A stretch of DNA of 64,000 bases, taken from assembly GCA_900596015.1 (NCBI GenBank), contig UVIF01000023.1, positions 1 to 64,000 on the forward strand, read 5' to 3'. Both the position numbers and the translations under genes were made by a program. Origin of the DNA: Pseudomonas viridiflava (GTDB lineage Bacteria > Pseudomonadota > Gammaproteobacteria > Pseudomonadales > Pseudomonadaceae). Shown here piece by piece: positions 54,856 to 62,971 of this stretch; position 1 is the first letter of the stretch; every line of letters starts with the position of its first letter. The notes under the pieces were generated by a model. It ran no database searches. It saw nothing but the letters and a program-made list of their open reading frames with translations, and was not told the DNA's origin.

Positions 54856-55875
54856 ATGGGTCACGAAAGCATCAACTGGGACAAATTGGGTTTCGACTAC
54901 ATCAAGACCGACCTGCGCTACCTGTCGCACTGGCGCGACGGTGAATGGGACCAGGGCAACCTGACCGAAGACAACGTGCTGCACATCAGTGAGGGCTCCA
55001 CCGCGCTTCACTATGGGCAGCAGTGCTTCGAGGGCCTCAAGGCCTACCGTTGCAAGGATGGTTCGATCAATCTGTTTCGCCCCGACCAGAACGCCCTGCG
55101 CATGCAGCGCAGCTGTGGTCGCCTGTTGATGCCGCAAGTCCCCACCGAGGTATTCATCGACGCCTGCCGCCAGGTGGTCGCCGCCAACGAGCGCTTCATT
55201 CCGCCCTATGGTTCAGGCGGCGCCCTGTACCTGCGTCCGTTCGTGATCGGCGTAGGTGACAACATCGGCGTGCGCACTGCGCCCGAGTTCATCTTCTCGA
55301 TTTTCTGCATTCCGGTCGGCCCTTACTTCAAAGGTGGCATGAAGCCGCACAACTTCGTCATTTCCGGCTACGACCGCGCCGCGCCCAACGGCACCGGTGC
55401 CGCCAAGGTGGGTGGCAACTACGCGGCCAGCCTGATGCCGGGCTCCAACGCCAAGAAGGCAAACTTTGCCGATTGTATCTACCTGGACCCCCAGACTCAC
55501 ACCAAGATCGAAGAAGTGGGTTCGGCGAACTTTTTCGCGATCACTCGCAACGATGAATTCGTGACCCCGAAATCTCCGTCCGTGCTGCCTGGCATCACCC
55601 GTCTGTCGTTGATCGAACTGGCGCAATCACGCCTGGGTTTGAAAGTGATCGAAGGTGATGTGCTGATCGACCAGCTCGATCAGTTCAAGGAGGCCGGCGC
55701 CTGCGGCACCGCGGCCGTGATTACCCCGATCGGGGGAATCGAATACCAGGACAAGCTGCACGTGTTCTTCAGCCAGGAAGAAGTGGGCCCATTCACCCAA
55801 CGCCTCTACAAAGAGTTGACCGGTATCCAGTCCGGCGACGTGGAAGCTCCACAGGGTTGGATCGTCAAGGTCTGA
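54856..55875 (+). CDS. ilvE: Branched-chain amino acid aminotransferase
   Basis: A 339-aa PLP-dependent class-IV transaminase for Leu, Ile and Val. The PLP lysine is Lys184 in AAKVGGNYAASL, with FIFSIFCIPVGPYF and the phosphate-binding GTAAVITPIGGI near the C-terminus. The sequence belongs to the longer BCAT type II (YwaA/mammalian-like) group rather than the 309-aa E. coli IlvE. GAGGG precedes the ATG at 54856. An upstream open extension of 19 codons lacks a good start. Single gene followed by a hairpin. Confidence 0.94.
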   Translation: MGHESINWDKLGFDYIKTDLRYLSHWRDGEWDQGNLTEDNVLHISEGSTALHYGQQCFEGLKAYRCKDGSINLFRPDQNALRMQRSCGRLLMPQVPTEVFIDACRQVVAANERFIPPYGSGGALYLRPFVIGVGDNIGVRTAPEFIFSIFCIPVGPYFKGGMKPHNFVISGYDRAAPNGTGAAKVGGNYAASLMPGSNAKKANFADCIYLDPQTHTKIEEVGSANFFAITRNDEFVTPKSPSVLPGITRLSLIELAQSRLGLKVIEGDVLIDQLDQFKEAGACGTAAVITPIGGIEYQDKLHVFFSQEEVGPFTQRLYKELTGIQSGDVEAPQGWIVKV

Positions 55876-55883
55876 TCTCAGGG

Positions 55884-55942
55884 GCAGGCCGGCACCTGGC
55901 GGCCTGCTTGCCCTGCATCCCTTAGCCGCTCGTTCGAGCGGC
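55884..55942. terminator. Two hairpins after ilvE
   Basis: GCAGGCCG / CGGCCTGC (55884-55907, 8-nt loop) starts 9 bp after the ilvE stop. A second hairpin GCCGCTCG-TT-CGAGCGGC (55925-55942) lies 63 bp before the end of the small minus-strand gene. Neither has a perfect T-tract; the first probably ends ilvE, the second the minus-strand gene. Confidence 0.6.
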
Positions 55943-56004
55943 ATCTTCATCAGTGTCGAGCCTTGCGCGTCGACTCTGCGTGCCTCAGGTCAAGCCTTGC
56001 GATT

Positions 56005-56163
56005 TCAGCTCGCCAGATGCGTCTGAAAAGAAATGCGTTGGAACTGCGTGCGCGCATTTTCCATGGCCTGTACTTCTCGTCGCTTGTCAGCCCGTATCAG
56101 CCCTACGAAAACGAAGGTCCCGAGTACGGACAGTGCGCACCAGCCCAGCAGAAAGGTAATCAT
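56005..56163 (-). CDS. Tiny single-span membrane protein, 52 aa
   Basis: MITFLLGWCALSVLGTFVFV begins a single N-terminal membrane helix followed by a basic cytoplasmic tail (RADKRREVQAMENARTQF). A good AGGAGAG ribosome-binding site lies 6 bp before the ATG at 56163, which supports that it is real. No named family. It is divergent from treS, with 189 bp between, and may affect nothing but itself. Confidence 0.65.
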   Translation of the reverse strand: MITFLLGWCALSVLGTFVFVGLIRADKRREVQAMENARTQFQRISFQTHLAS

Positions 56164-56352
56164 GGGTCTCTCCTGTTGATCGCCCGCGCAGGGATGATCC
56201 CCTGCCAATTGCTGTATCGGCCTGATGGCACAATGCTTTATACCGTTCATCGGATCAGGTCAGCGTGGCGCCTTCAGGGAAATCCTCGACGGATGCAACG
56301 ATAACCCTCCGTCGTACTCTTACTGTAGGACACTTTTCGAGGGCAAGTAACG

Positions 56353-58416
56353 ATGACGACGCCGGACAAGGACTACATCCAATGGCTGGTCGACCAGTCC
56401 ATGCTGCATACGGCCAAACAGCGCGCCAAGCTGTATGCCGGACAGGCGCGGCTGTGGCAACGACCCTACGCCCAGGCCCGACCTAGGGATGCATCAGCCA
56501 TTGCTTCGGTCTGGTTCACGGCCTACCCGGCTTCCATCGTCACCCGCGAGGAAGGCTCGGTATTGCAGGCCCTGGGTGATGAAACCCTGTGGCATGCGTT
56601 GTCCGAGATCGGCATCCAGGGTATTCACAACGGCCCGTTGAAACTCTCCGGTGGCCTGCGTGGACGTGATCGCACGCCCAGCGTCGATGGCAACTTCGAC
56701 CGCATGAGCTTCGACATCGACCCCGAGCTTGGCACCGAAGCGGACATGATCCAGCTCAGCCGCATGGCTGCAGCGCACAACGCCGTGGTCATCGACGACG
56801 CCATTCCTTCGCACACCGGCAAAGGCGCCGATTTCCGCTTGGCGGAAATGGCCCATGCCGACTATCCGGGCCTCTACCACATGGTCGAGATCAAGGAAGA
56901 AGACTGGGGCCTGTTGCCTGAAGTGCCGTCCGGGCGCGATGCGATCAACCTGACTCCGGAAGTCTGCGACATTCTCAAGGAAAAACACTACATCGTTGGC
57001 CAATTGCAACGGGTGATTTTCTTCGAGCCTGGTGTCAAGGAAACCGACTGGAGTGCGACCCCGGTGGTGGTCGGCGTGGACGGCAAGGCGCGCCGGTGGG
57101 TCTACCTGCACTACTTCAAAGAGGGCCAGCCATCGCTGAACTGGCTGGACCCAACCTTCGCTGCGCAGCAGATGATCATCGGCGATGCCCTGCATTCCAT
57201 CGATGTCATGGGCGCGCGCATCCTGCGTCTGGACGCCAACGGTTTCCTCGGCGTCGAGCGTCGTGCCGAAGGTCCGGCCTGGTCGGAAAGCCACCCGTTG
57301 TCGGTGAACGGCAACCAGCTGTTGGGTGGCGCCATTCGCAAGGCCGGTGGTTTCAGCTTCCAGGAACTGAACCTCACCATCGACGACATCGCCTCGATGT
57401 CCCACGGCGGCGCGGACCTGTCCTACGATTTCATCACGCGCCCCGCCTACCAACACGCGCTGCTGCTGGGCAATACCGAGTTCCTTCGGCTCATGCTGCG
57501 TCAGGTGCATGCCTTCGGTATCGATCCGGCTTCGTTGATTCACGCCTTGCAGAACCACGACGAACTTACCCTCGAGCTGGTGCACTTCTGGACGCTGCAT
57601 GCCCACGATACTTATCTGTACCAAGGGCAGACTTTCCCCGGCAATATTCTGCGCGAGCACATCCGCGAAGAAATGTACGAGCGCCTGGCCGGCGAGCATG
57701 CACCCTACAACCTGAAATTCGTCACCAACGGGGTGTCCTGCACCACCGCCAGTATCATCACGGCGGCACTCGGCATCCGCGATCTGGAGGCGATCACCGA
57801 TCAGGACATCAAGCAGATCCAGCACATTCATCTGCTCCTGGTGATGTACAACGCCATGCAACCTGGCGTTTTCGCGCTGTCGGGCTGGGATCTGGTCGGC
57901 GCGCTGACCTTGCCGGCCGAGCAGGTCGCTCACTTGATGGAAGACGGTGACACGCGCTGGATCCATCGCGGCGCCTACGACCTCGTGGGGCTCGACCCTG
58001 AGGCTGAATTTTCCGCGGGCAACATGCCCCGTCCGAAAACCCTCTATGGCAACCTGGTCGACCAACTGCAGCGTCCAGACAGCTTCGCTTCGCAGCTGAA
58101 AAAGATTCTGGCCGTGCGCCGGGCCTATGACATCGCCGCGAGCAAGCAAATCCTGATCCCGGATGTGCAACACCCTGGCCTGTTGCTGATGGTGCACGAG
58201 CTGCCGGCCGGCAAGGGTACGCAGATCACGGCTTTGAACTTCAGCAATGAGCCAATCGTCGAGACCTTGCATCTGCCGGGTATCGCTGCGGGTCCAGTGG
58301 TAGACATCATCAACGAGCGGGTGGAGGGCGATTTGACCGAAGCCGGCGAATTCACCATTACTCTGGATCCGTACGAGGGTCTGGCCCTGCGTGTGGTGAG
58401 TGCCTCGCCGATCTGA
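56353..58416 (+). CDS. treS: Trehalose synthase (maltose alpha-D-glucosyltransferase), GH13
   Basis: A 687-aa enzyme that interconverts maltose and trehalose. It is the stand-alone pseudomonad type, without the maltokinase fusion of longer TreS proteins. The GH13 barrel carries the nucleophile Asp294 in [11 protein letters not shown], the acid/base Glu in [13 protein letters not shown] and the third Asp in [12 protein letters not shown]-terminal beta domain covers ~590-687. It makes the compatible solute trehalose under osmotic stress; galU at the window's left edge supplies the related UDP-glucose pool. It is followed by a Crc-type RNA on the opposite strand. Confidence 0.88.
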   Translation: MTTPDKDYIQWLVDQSMLHTAKQRAKLYAGQARLWQRPYAQARPRDASAIASVWFTAYPASIVTREEGSVLQALGDETLWHALSEIGIQGIHNGPLKLSGGLRGRDRTPSVDGNFDRMSFDIDPELGTEADMIQLSRMAAAHNAVVIDDAIPSHTGKGADFRLAEMAHADYPGLYHMVEIKEEDWGLLPEVPSGRDAINLTPEVCDILKEKHYIVGQLQRVIFFEPGVKETDWSATPVVVGVDGKARRWVYLHYFKEGQPSLNWLDPTFAAQQMIIGDALHSIDVMGARILRLDANGFLGVERRAEGPAWSESHPLSVNGNQLLGGAIRKAGGFSFQELNLTIDDIASMSHGGADLSYDFITRPAYQHALLLGNTEFLRLMLRQVHAFGIDPASLIHALQNHDELTLELVHFWTLHAHDTYLYQGQTFPGNILREHIREEMYERLAGEHAPYNLKFVTNGVSCTTASIITAALGIRDLEAITDQDIKQIQHIHLLLVMYNAMQPGVFALSGWDLVGALTLPAEQVAHLMEDGDTRWIHRGAYDLVGLDPEAEFSAGNMPRPKTLYGNLVDQLQRPDSFASQLKKILAVRRAYDIAASKQILIPDVQHPGLLLMVHELPAGKGTQITALNFSNEPIVETLHLPGIAAGPVVDIINERVEGDLTEAGEFTITLDPYEGLALRVVSASPI

Positions 58417-58479
58417 CCGCTTGCAGGCCCTGGTGAGTGATACACGCCAGGGCTTGCAATGCCAGATTGCGGAAAGCAC

Positions 58480-58836
58480 TGAGGGGAGCCTGGGCTCCCC
58501 TCAAGGGTGTGTTGCATGCTCTATTTTTATTATTGAGGGGCGACCTGTTGTTGTATTTGTCAGCCGTGGCCCTTGCTGCTTGTTGTGCGACCCCCAAGCG
58601 GGGTCAAGAGCAAACGTATTTTTTTGAGCGCTGACCTGCCTTTATCATCGATCCAACCAGTGGGTAGCTACTGAGCGTAGTTTTGTTGTTCTCTACCTGG
58701 CTGCGGGGCAAGCCCCTGAAAAGCATTTCCTCTCCAAAAAAATCTGTTAGCTACGTCTCTGTCGCGTTTGTTCTTGTTATGTCAGAGTCGTTTCATCTTG
58801 TTGTTATTGGTTTATCGCGTTGTTGTTATTGTTGTA
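58480..58836 (-). ncRNA. CrcZ/CrcY/CrcX-type small RNA that sequesters Hfq-Crc
   Basis: The minus strand of this ~355-nt stretch holds no protein frame but many A-rich CA motifs (AAnAAnAA) of the kind bound by Hfq with Crc. They lie at about 58820-58835 (ACAACAAUAACAACAA), 58798-58808, 58767-58780, 58681-58690, 58546-58560 and 58524-58535. Weaker forms occur at 58579. A near-consensus sigma-54 promoter begins 12 nt before the predicted 5' end and paired half-sites for an activator lie ~100 bp upstream. Internal GC hairpins (GGGGC/GCCCC, GACCCC/GGGGTC) and a 9-bp terminal hairpin complete the picture. Known Crc RNAs are 350-410 nt and CbrB/RpoN-driven. The location beside treS instead of cbrB leaves the paralogue name open. 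Confidence 0.88.
58481..58502. terminator. Terminal hairpin of the Crc-type RNA, also downstream of treS
   Basis: GAGGGGAGC / GCTCCCCTC with a CTGG/CCAG loop. It lies between the convergent treS and small RNA genes. The minus-strand side is followed by AGTGCTTTCC, a weak T-tract, and the plus side by AAGGGTG; probably mainly the RNA's 3' end. Confidence 0.75.
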
Positions 58837-58847
58837 CGTAAGACATA

Positions 58848-58862
58848 GCAGGGTGCGTGCCA
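58848..58862 (-). promoter_or_regulatory. Sigma-54 promoter of the Crc-type RNA
   Basis: Minus-strand TGGCACGCACCCTGC fits TGGCACG-N4-TTGC with one mismatch and the obligatory GG/GC spacing. The -24 GG is at 58861-58860 and the -12 GC at 58849-58848, predicting transcription from about 58836. Confidence 0.88.
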
Positions 58863-58943
58863 ACTTTCAAAAATCGTTCTAAAACAAGGGCTTGCATTTA
58901 TCGTGCAGACTGCGTGCGACAGAGTGACGCAGATTTGTTCCCT

Positions 58944-58984
58944 TGTTACCCGTATCCGTTCCCGTGTCGGCATCACCGGTAACA
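58944..58984 (-). promoter_or_regulatory. Candidate CbrB enhancer site upstream of the Crc-type RNA
   Basis: On the minus strand TGTTAC (58984-58979) and GTAACA (58949-58944) form an inverted pair 80-120 bp before the -24 element, the normal place for a sigma-54 activator. The half-sites match those described for CbrB. Their 29-bp spacing is larger than I recall for CbrB, so a further subsite may be involved. Confidence 0.6.
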
Positions 58985-59023
58985 CTTTGTGTCCGCCATT
59001 AGCCACGGCCACCGTGCCCTTCA

Positions 59024-60340
59024 TCATGGGCTTACCCAGACCTCCACTCGTCGATTCTTGATACGTCCTTCATCGACCTCATTGGTTGCTACCGGCAGTT
59101 GCGCTCCAAAGCCCTGGATATCGCGGAATACCACGTCTGCCTTAGCCAGTTCGCGACGTACCGCCATGGCACGTAGCCGCGATAGCAACACCGCTCGAGC
59201 GGAATCGTCCTTGGCATCGCCGAAACCCACCAGTGTGGTCTTGTTCTGCAGCAGGTGATGGCTGCGCAGGTACTCCTGCACCCTCACCACGTCGGCCAAA
59301 GCCTTGTTATCCAGCGTGGCGCTGCCTTCGGCAAAACGGAAACTCACCGACAGACGCCGGCCCTCACGGGCCAATTGCCGGTACAGCGCAGGCATGGCGG
59401 ACGAGGCGGGGACGCTCATGGCTTGCACCGTCTGCGCAACGAAGCCTTGCTCGGCGACGATGGCCTGCCCCGGTTCGCTCTGTGCGAAAGCAATCAATGC
59501 GTCGGCCCATGGCGAGGGGCGCATTGGTGGGCTGTACACGTACAGCCTTCGGCTCAAGGGGTAGTCCTGGGTTGCGATCAGGCTGATGGTGGGTGCCATG
59601 AACCGACTGTCGCCATCGGCGATGGCCAGCGCGCGGGCAGTGCGCACCGAAGCCAAGCCGATGAAGCCAATGGCTTGTCGATCGGCACTGACCTGATCCG
59701 ACAGCTGCTCGCTGGATTCGAGCCTGACCGCATGGGCCGTCAGGCGTCTGGCATATGGGGTCAGTACCTGGTCGCGAAATGTCTCCCAGGTGCCCGAGCG
59801 ATCATCACGGGCCAGGACCTGGATCGGGCCACGGCCACCGAGGGCGCCCCAGTCGTTGATTTCGCCGCTGAATATCTGGGCAAGCTGGCGCGTCGTCAAC
59901 TCGCGCACAGGATTGTCTGGATGAACGATGACCGCCACGCCGTCAATGGCGATCACGTGTTCGGCGCCGAAGCTGGTCAGGTCGCCCAGGGATGCCAGTC
60001 GACTGCGCTCCTGGTCATTGATGGGCCGGGAAGAGGCGGCCAGATCGGCTTGCCCGACCAACAGGCTGTCGAAGCCTGTGCTTGAGCCGTGGGCGCCGAC
60101 TTCGAAGCGAAGCGAAGTGCCGTCCTGGGTCTGGGCGATAATCAGTTGTTCGCCGGGGGATGGGCTGAGCGTCTGGATATCATGCAAACCGCGGGCTTCG
60201 AGCAGCCCGCGTATGAGTGCCGGAACCAACGCCGCGCCCATGGTGTTGGAGCCCTGGATGCGCAAGGTGGCCGAATCGGCGAGGGCGCCCGTACTCAGGC
60301 TCAGGCTCAGGATGCACAGAATGAGAAGCAGACGACGCAT
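59024..60340 (-). CDS. Phosphate-binding-protein-like / OmpA-domain fusion
   Basis: A 438-aa periplasmic protein. Residues 1-21 are a signal peptide (cleavage at GALA-DS). Residues ~25-320 form a PstS-like binding fold (IQGSNTMGAALVPALIRGLL, VIVHPDNPVRELTTRQLAQI, DDRSGTWETFRDQVL). Residues ~330-438 are an OmpA C-terminal peptidoglycan-binding domain (SFRFAEGSATLDNKALADV, VGFGDAKDD, RIKNRRVEVWV). Such a protein would tether ligand binding to the cell wall and is unlikely to feed a transporter directly. No pst genes are near. Its upstream region contains a REP pair, and its stop lies 40 bp from the enhancer of the Crc-type RNA. Confidence 0.88.
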   Translation of the reverse strand: MRRLLLILCILSLSLSTGALADSATLRIQGSNTMGAALVPALIRGLLEARGLHDIQTLSPSPGEQLIIAQTQDGTSLRFEVGAHGSSTGFDSLLVGQADLAASSRPINDQERSRLASLGDLTSFGAEHVIAIDGVAVIVHPDNPVRELTTRQLAQIFSGEINDWGALGGRGPIQVLARDDRSGTWETFRDQVLTPYARRLTAHAVRLESSEQLSDQVSADRQAIGFIGLASVRTARALAIADGDSRFMAPTISLIATQDYPLSRRLYVYSPPMRPSPWADALIAFAQSEPGQAIVAEQGFVAQTVQAMSVPASSAMPALYRQLAREGRRLSVSFRFAEGSATLDNKALADVVRVQEYLRSHHLLQNKTTLVGFGDAKDDSARAVLLSRLRAMAVRRELAKADVVFRDIQGFGAQLPVATNEVDEGRIKNRRVEVWVSP

Positions 60341-60430
60341 GGCGGCTCACCAAGTCGGGAAGCCTCGCAGATTAAGACAGTGATGTTGCAGGGGGATGAC
60401 GGTGGACTGCAGGTAGATCGCATCGAACCT

Positions 60431-60497
60431 TTCGCGGCCGATGACCGCTCCCACAGCGATTTACGATGCTCCTGTAGGAGCGGTCATCGGCCGCGAA
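60431..60497. repeat. Inverted REP pair between the PstS-OmpA gene and the IclR gene
   Basis: TTCGCGGCCGATGACCGCTC with CCACAG and the inverted CTGTAGGAGCGGTCATCGGC with CGCGAA are ~15 bp apart and nearly perfect complements. Same family as 5571 and 8813. Confidence 0.88.
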
Positions 60498-60524
60498 GGG
60501 CACGACGCCATCTTCGATCGGAAC

Positions 60525-61322
60525 TCAAACCTTGCGCTTGACCGAAATAGACGATGCCGCGCTGATCACCAGGTCTGCATAGCGTTTGCTGTCTCGCTCC
60601 GGCACCCAGCGTGAGCGGGATACCGCAAGGTTCACTGCACCAATGCCCCGGCCATTGCCATCGACGATGGCCGCCGCCGTCGACACGTCGCCATAGAAAA
60701 ACTGGTCTTCGGTATGCGCATAGCGGCGCTGGCGAATCTGCTCGATGCTGGCCCAGATCTGCCCGCGGTCGGTGATGGTCGCCGGCGTGTGCTGGACGAA
60801 CTGGCTGCGGTCGAAGATATCGTTGACCTCGTCGTCGCTGTAGGTCGCCAGCAGCGCCTGGCCCGGTGCGGTGCACCAGGCCGGCAGGCGGGTGCCGATG
60901 ATGACGCTGGCATTGAACACGTGCCGGCTGACGATTCGCTGTACATACACGATGTCGGTACCGTCGAGCACCGTCAGGTTGGTTGCCTCTTCGGTGTCCG
61001 CGCTCAACTGTTGCAGGTAGGGTGCGGCACGGGTTACCAGTTCGCTGGACGTCAAGTAATGGTAGGTGAAGTCCAGCAGTCGCGGCGACAGCTCGTACTT
61101 CTTGCTGCTGTCCTTGTTCAGGTAGCCCAGGGTTGCCAGCGTATGGGTGAAGCGCTGAGCGGCGCTGAGGTCCATGCCGGTCAGCCCGGCGATGTCGGAC
61201 AGCGACAGCTGACGCTGGCTGCCATCGAAGGCCATGAGCACTTTCATGGCCTTGTCGACGGACTGCACGTAGAGCGAGGAGGCCGTTGGATCGGCAGGGG
61301 GTTTCTTCGGATTACTGGCCAT
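60525..61322 (-). CDS. IclR-family transcriptional regulator
   Basis: A 265-aa regulator with the N-terminal winged helix (ALKVL-type start at SVDKAMKVLMAFDGSQRQLS, recognition helix GMDLSAAQRFTHTLATLGYL, residues ~25-90) and the C-terminal IclR effector domain (VTRAAPYLQQLSADTEEATN through AAAIVDGNGRGIGAVNLAVS). It is downstream of the acyl-CoA ligase gene in the same direction, after a 104-bp gap, so it may be last in that unit or have its own promoter. It likely controls the ligase/transporter genes; the ligand is unknown. Confidence 0.88.
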   Translation of the reverse strand: MASNPKKPPADPTASSLYVQSVDKAMKVLMAFDGSQRQLSLSDIAGLTGMDLSAAQRFTHTLATLGYLNKDSSKKYELSPRLLDFTYHYLTSSELVTRAAPYLQQLSADTEEATNLTVLDGTDIVYVQRIVSRHVFNASVIIGTRLPAWCTAPGQALLATYSDDEVNDIFDRSQFVQHTPATITDRGQIWASIEQIRQRRYAHTEDQFFYGDVSTAAAIVDGNGRGIGAVNLAVSRSRWVPERDSKRYADLVISAASSISVKRKV

Positions 61323-61426
61323 GAACGCAACACATTGGTGAAAAAACCGATTATCCGGCAGTTACCCGGCACTTTCTATCGCTATTCACTAAACCGTTAC
61401 CGCACAGGCCGCTCACAGCCAGTCGT

Positions 61427-62968
61427 TCAACCGTGACTGTCCCAGGCGTTACCGACGTCCCTGGACAACAGATGCTTCTTTATACGTTCGCTGGGCGTCA
61501 GCTCGAATTGCTCGACTTGCCGGTAGTAGCGCGGCAATTGATAGGACGCGCAGCGCAGCGCTGCCCATTCGCGCATGGCCGGCCATTGAGCAGCAGCGCC
61601 GGCCTCCAGTTGCACGTACAGCAGAATCTCCTGCTCGCCCACCGCCGATTCGACGCCCAGCGCTGCGCAGGCTTTCACCGCAGGGTGGGCGCTGAACACC
61701 CGTTCGACTTCCCAGGCCGAAACGTTTTCGCCACGCACGCGCATGCTGTCGGTGCGGCGTCCGACGAAGAACAGGTCGCCTTCGGCATCCCTGCGTGCCA
61801 TGTCACCGGTGAACAACCGGCCCTCGCGCAAGGCGCCCGCCGTGGCTTCGGGATTGTCCAGATAGCCGGGCAGGAAAACGCCCTCGACTTCACTGGACAG
61901 CACGATTTCTCCCAGTTGCCCCGCTTCGACGGGTGTACCGTCGCTATCCAGCAGTTCCACGCTCAGCCAGGGCAACGCGCGACCGATCGAGCCCGGCTTG
62001 CCGCTACGGTTCAAGGTGGCGAAGCTGGAACACTCGGTCATGCCGTAGCACTCGCGCAGAGGACAACCGAAACGTTGCTCGATTGCCGCCCAGTTGGTCA
62101 GGCTCACACCCGCGCCCCAAAGGGTACGCAGGCTATGCCGGGCAGGCCACTGCTCGGCCGGCTGCTGCATGAGGATATCGATGATCCCGCCCAGGTAATG
62201 CAACTGGGTCGCCTGCACTTGCACGCACTGCGCCCAGAATTTGCTGGCGGAAAAACGTCGAACCACGTTCAGGCTGACTTCGGCCAGAAACGGCATCAGC
62301 AGCATCTGCGCGCCGCCGATGTGGCACAGCGGCTCCCACAACAGCAGCCGGTCACCTGCCTTGACATCGGCCACCTGCAGAACCGCCTCGCTGGCAATGC
62401 GCAGCATGCGGTGGGTGAACACCACACCCTTGGGTGCGCCGGTGGTGCCGGAGGTGTAGATCACGCAGAGCGTGGCATCGGCCGCGCTGTCCTCGAGCCG
62501 CAGCTTCGCTGTCGGGTAGGCCAGGGCCTGCTCGTGCAGCACGTCGATGCCGACATAGGTCAACTGCGCGGCCGCGCTGTCCGCCAGACGCTCGGCAAAT
62601 TCTGCGTCGCCGACCACCAGGTCCGGACACGCGTGCTCGAACGGGTAGTCCAGGCCAGGGCCGCGCAACTTGGTGTTGATCGGAATCCACACCAGGCCGC
62701 AGAGGATCAATGCGTAGATCAGCACGATCTGGTCGTCGCTGTTGCCCAGCATGACCGCAACCCTGTGTCCGGCGCGCAAGCCCCGGTCAGCCAATACCTG
62801 CTGCAAGGCTGCGACCCGTTGGCGCAACTCCAGGGTAGCGAGCGATCGCCCCTCGAAGGTGACGCGCACGGCGTGGTCGTCGATCAGCAGGCCGGCATGG
62901 ATCAACGGCGCGGTGGTGAGCTGATCGTGGCTGATGCGATGCGGGAAAAAGCGAGTGTATGGATGCAT
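61427..62968 (-). CDS. AMP-forming acyl-CoA ligase (CaiC-like)
   Basis: A 513-aa ANL-superfamily enzyme that activates a carboxylic acid as the adenylate and transfers it to CoA. It has the P-loop-like motif VIYTSGTTGAPKGVVF (about residues 168-183), YGMTECSSF (A5) near residue 315, the hinge TGDMARRDAEGDLFFVGR, VRGENVSAWEVE and the late lysine region LTPSERIKKHLL. The substrate is not determined by sequence; the general layout resembles crotonobetaine/carnitine-CoA ligase. Only 3 bp separate it from the ABC permease upstream, implying uptake and activation of the same compound. Confidence 0.88.
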   Translation of the reverse strand: MHPYTRFFPHRISHDQLTTAPLIHAGLLIDDHAVRVTFEGRSLATLELRQRVAALQQVLADRGLRAGHRVAVMLGNSDDQIVLIYALILCGLVWIPINTKLRGPGLDYPFEHACPDLVVGDAEFAERLADSAAAQLTYVGIDVLHEQALAYPTAKLRLEDSAADATLCVIYTSGTTGAPKGVVFTHRMLRIASEAVLQVADVKAGDRLLLWEPLCHIGGAQMLLMPFLAEVSLNVVRRFSASKFWAQCVQVQATQLHYLGGIIDILMQQPAEQWPARHSLRTLWGAGVSLTNWAAIEQRFGCPLRECYGMTECSSFATLNRSGKPGSIGRALPWLSVELLDSDGTPVEAGQLGEIVLSSEVEGVFLPGYLDNPEATAGALREGRLFTGDMARRDAEGDLFFVGRRTDSMRVRGENVSAWEVERVFSAHPAVKACAALGVESAVGEQEILLYVQLEAGAAAQWPAMREWAALRCASYQLPRYYRQVEQFELTPSERIKKHLLSRDVGNAWDSHG

Positions 62969-62971
62969 CGT

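Noticed and set aside
58500..58900. AT-richer stretch after treS as a horizontally acquired island
   Set aside because: The composition is explained by the A-rich motifs of the Crc-type RNA and its promoter; no mobile-element traces flank it.
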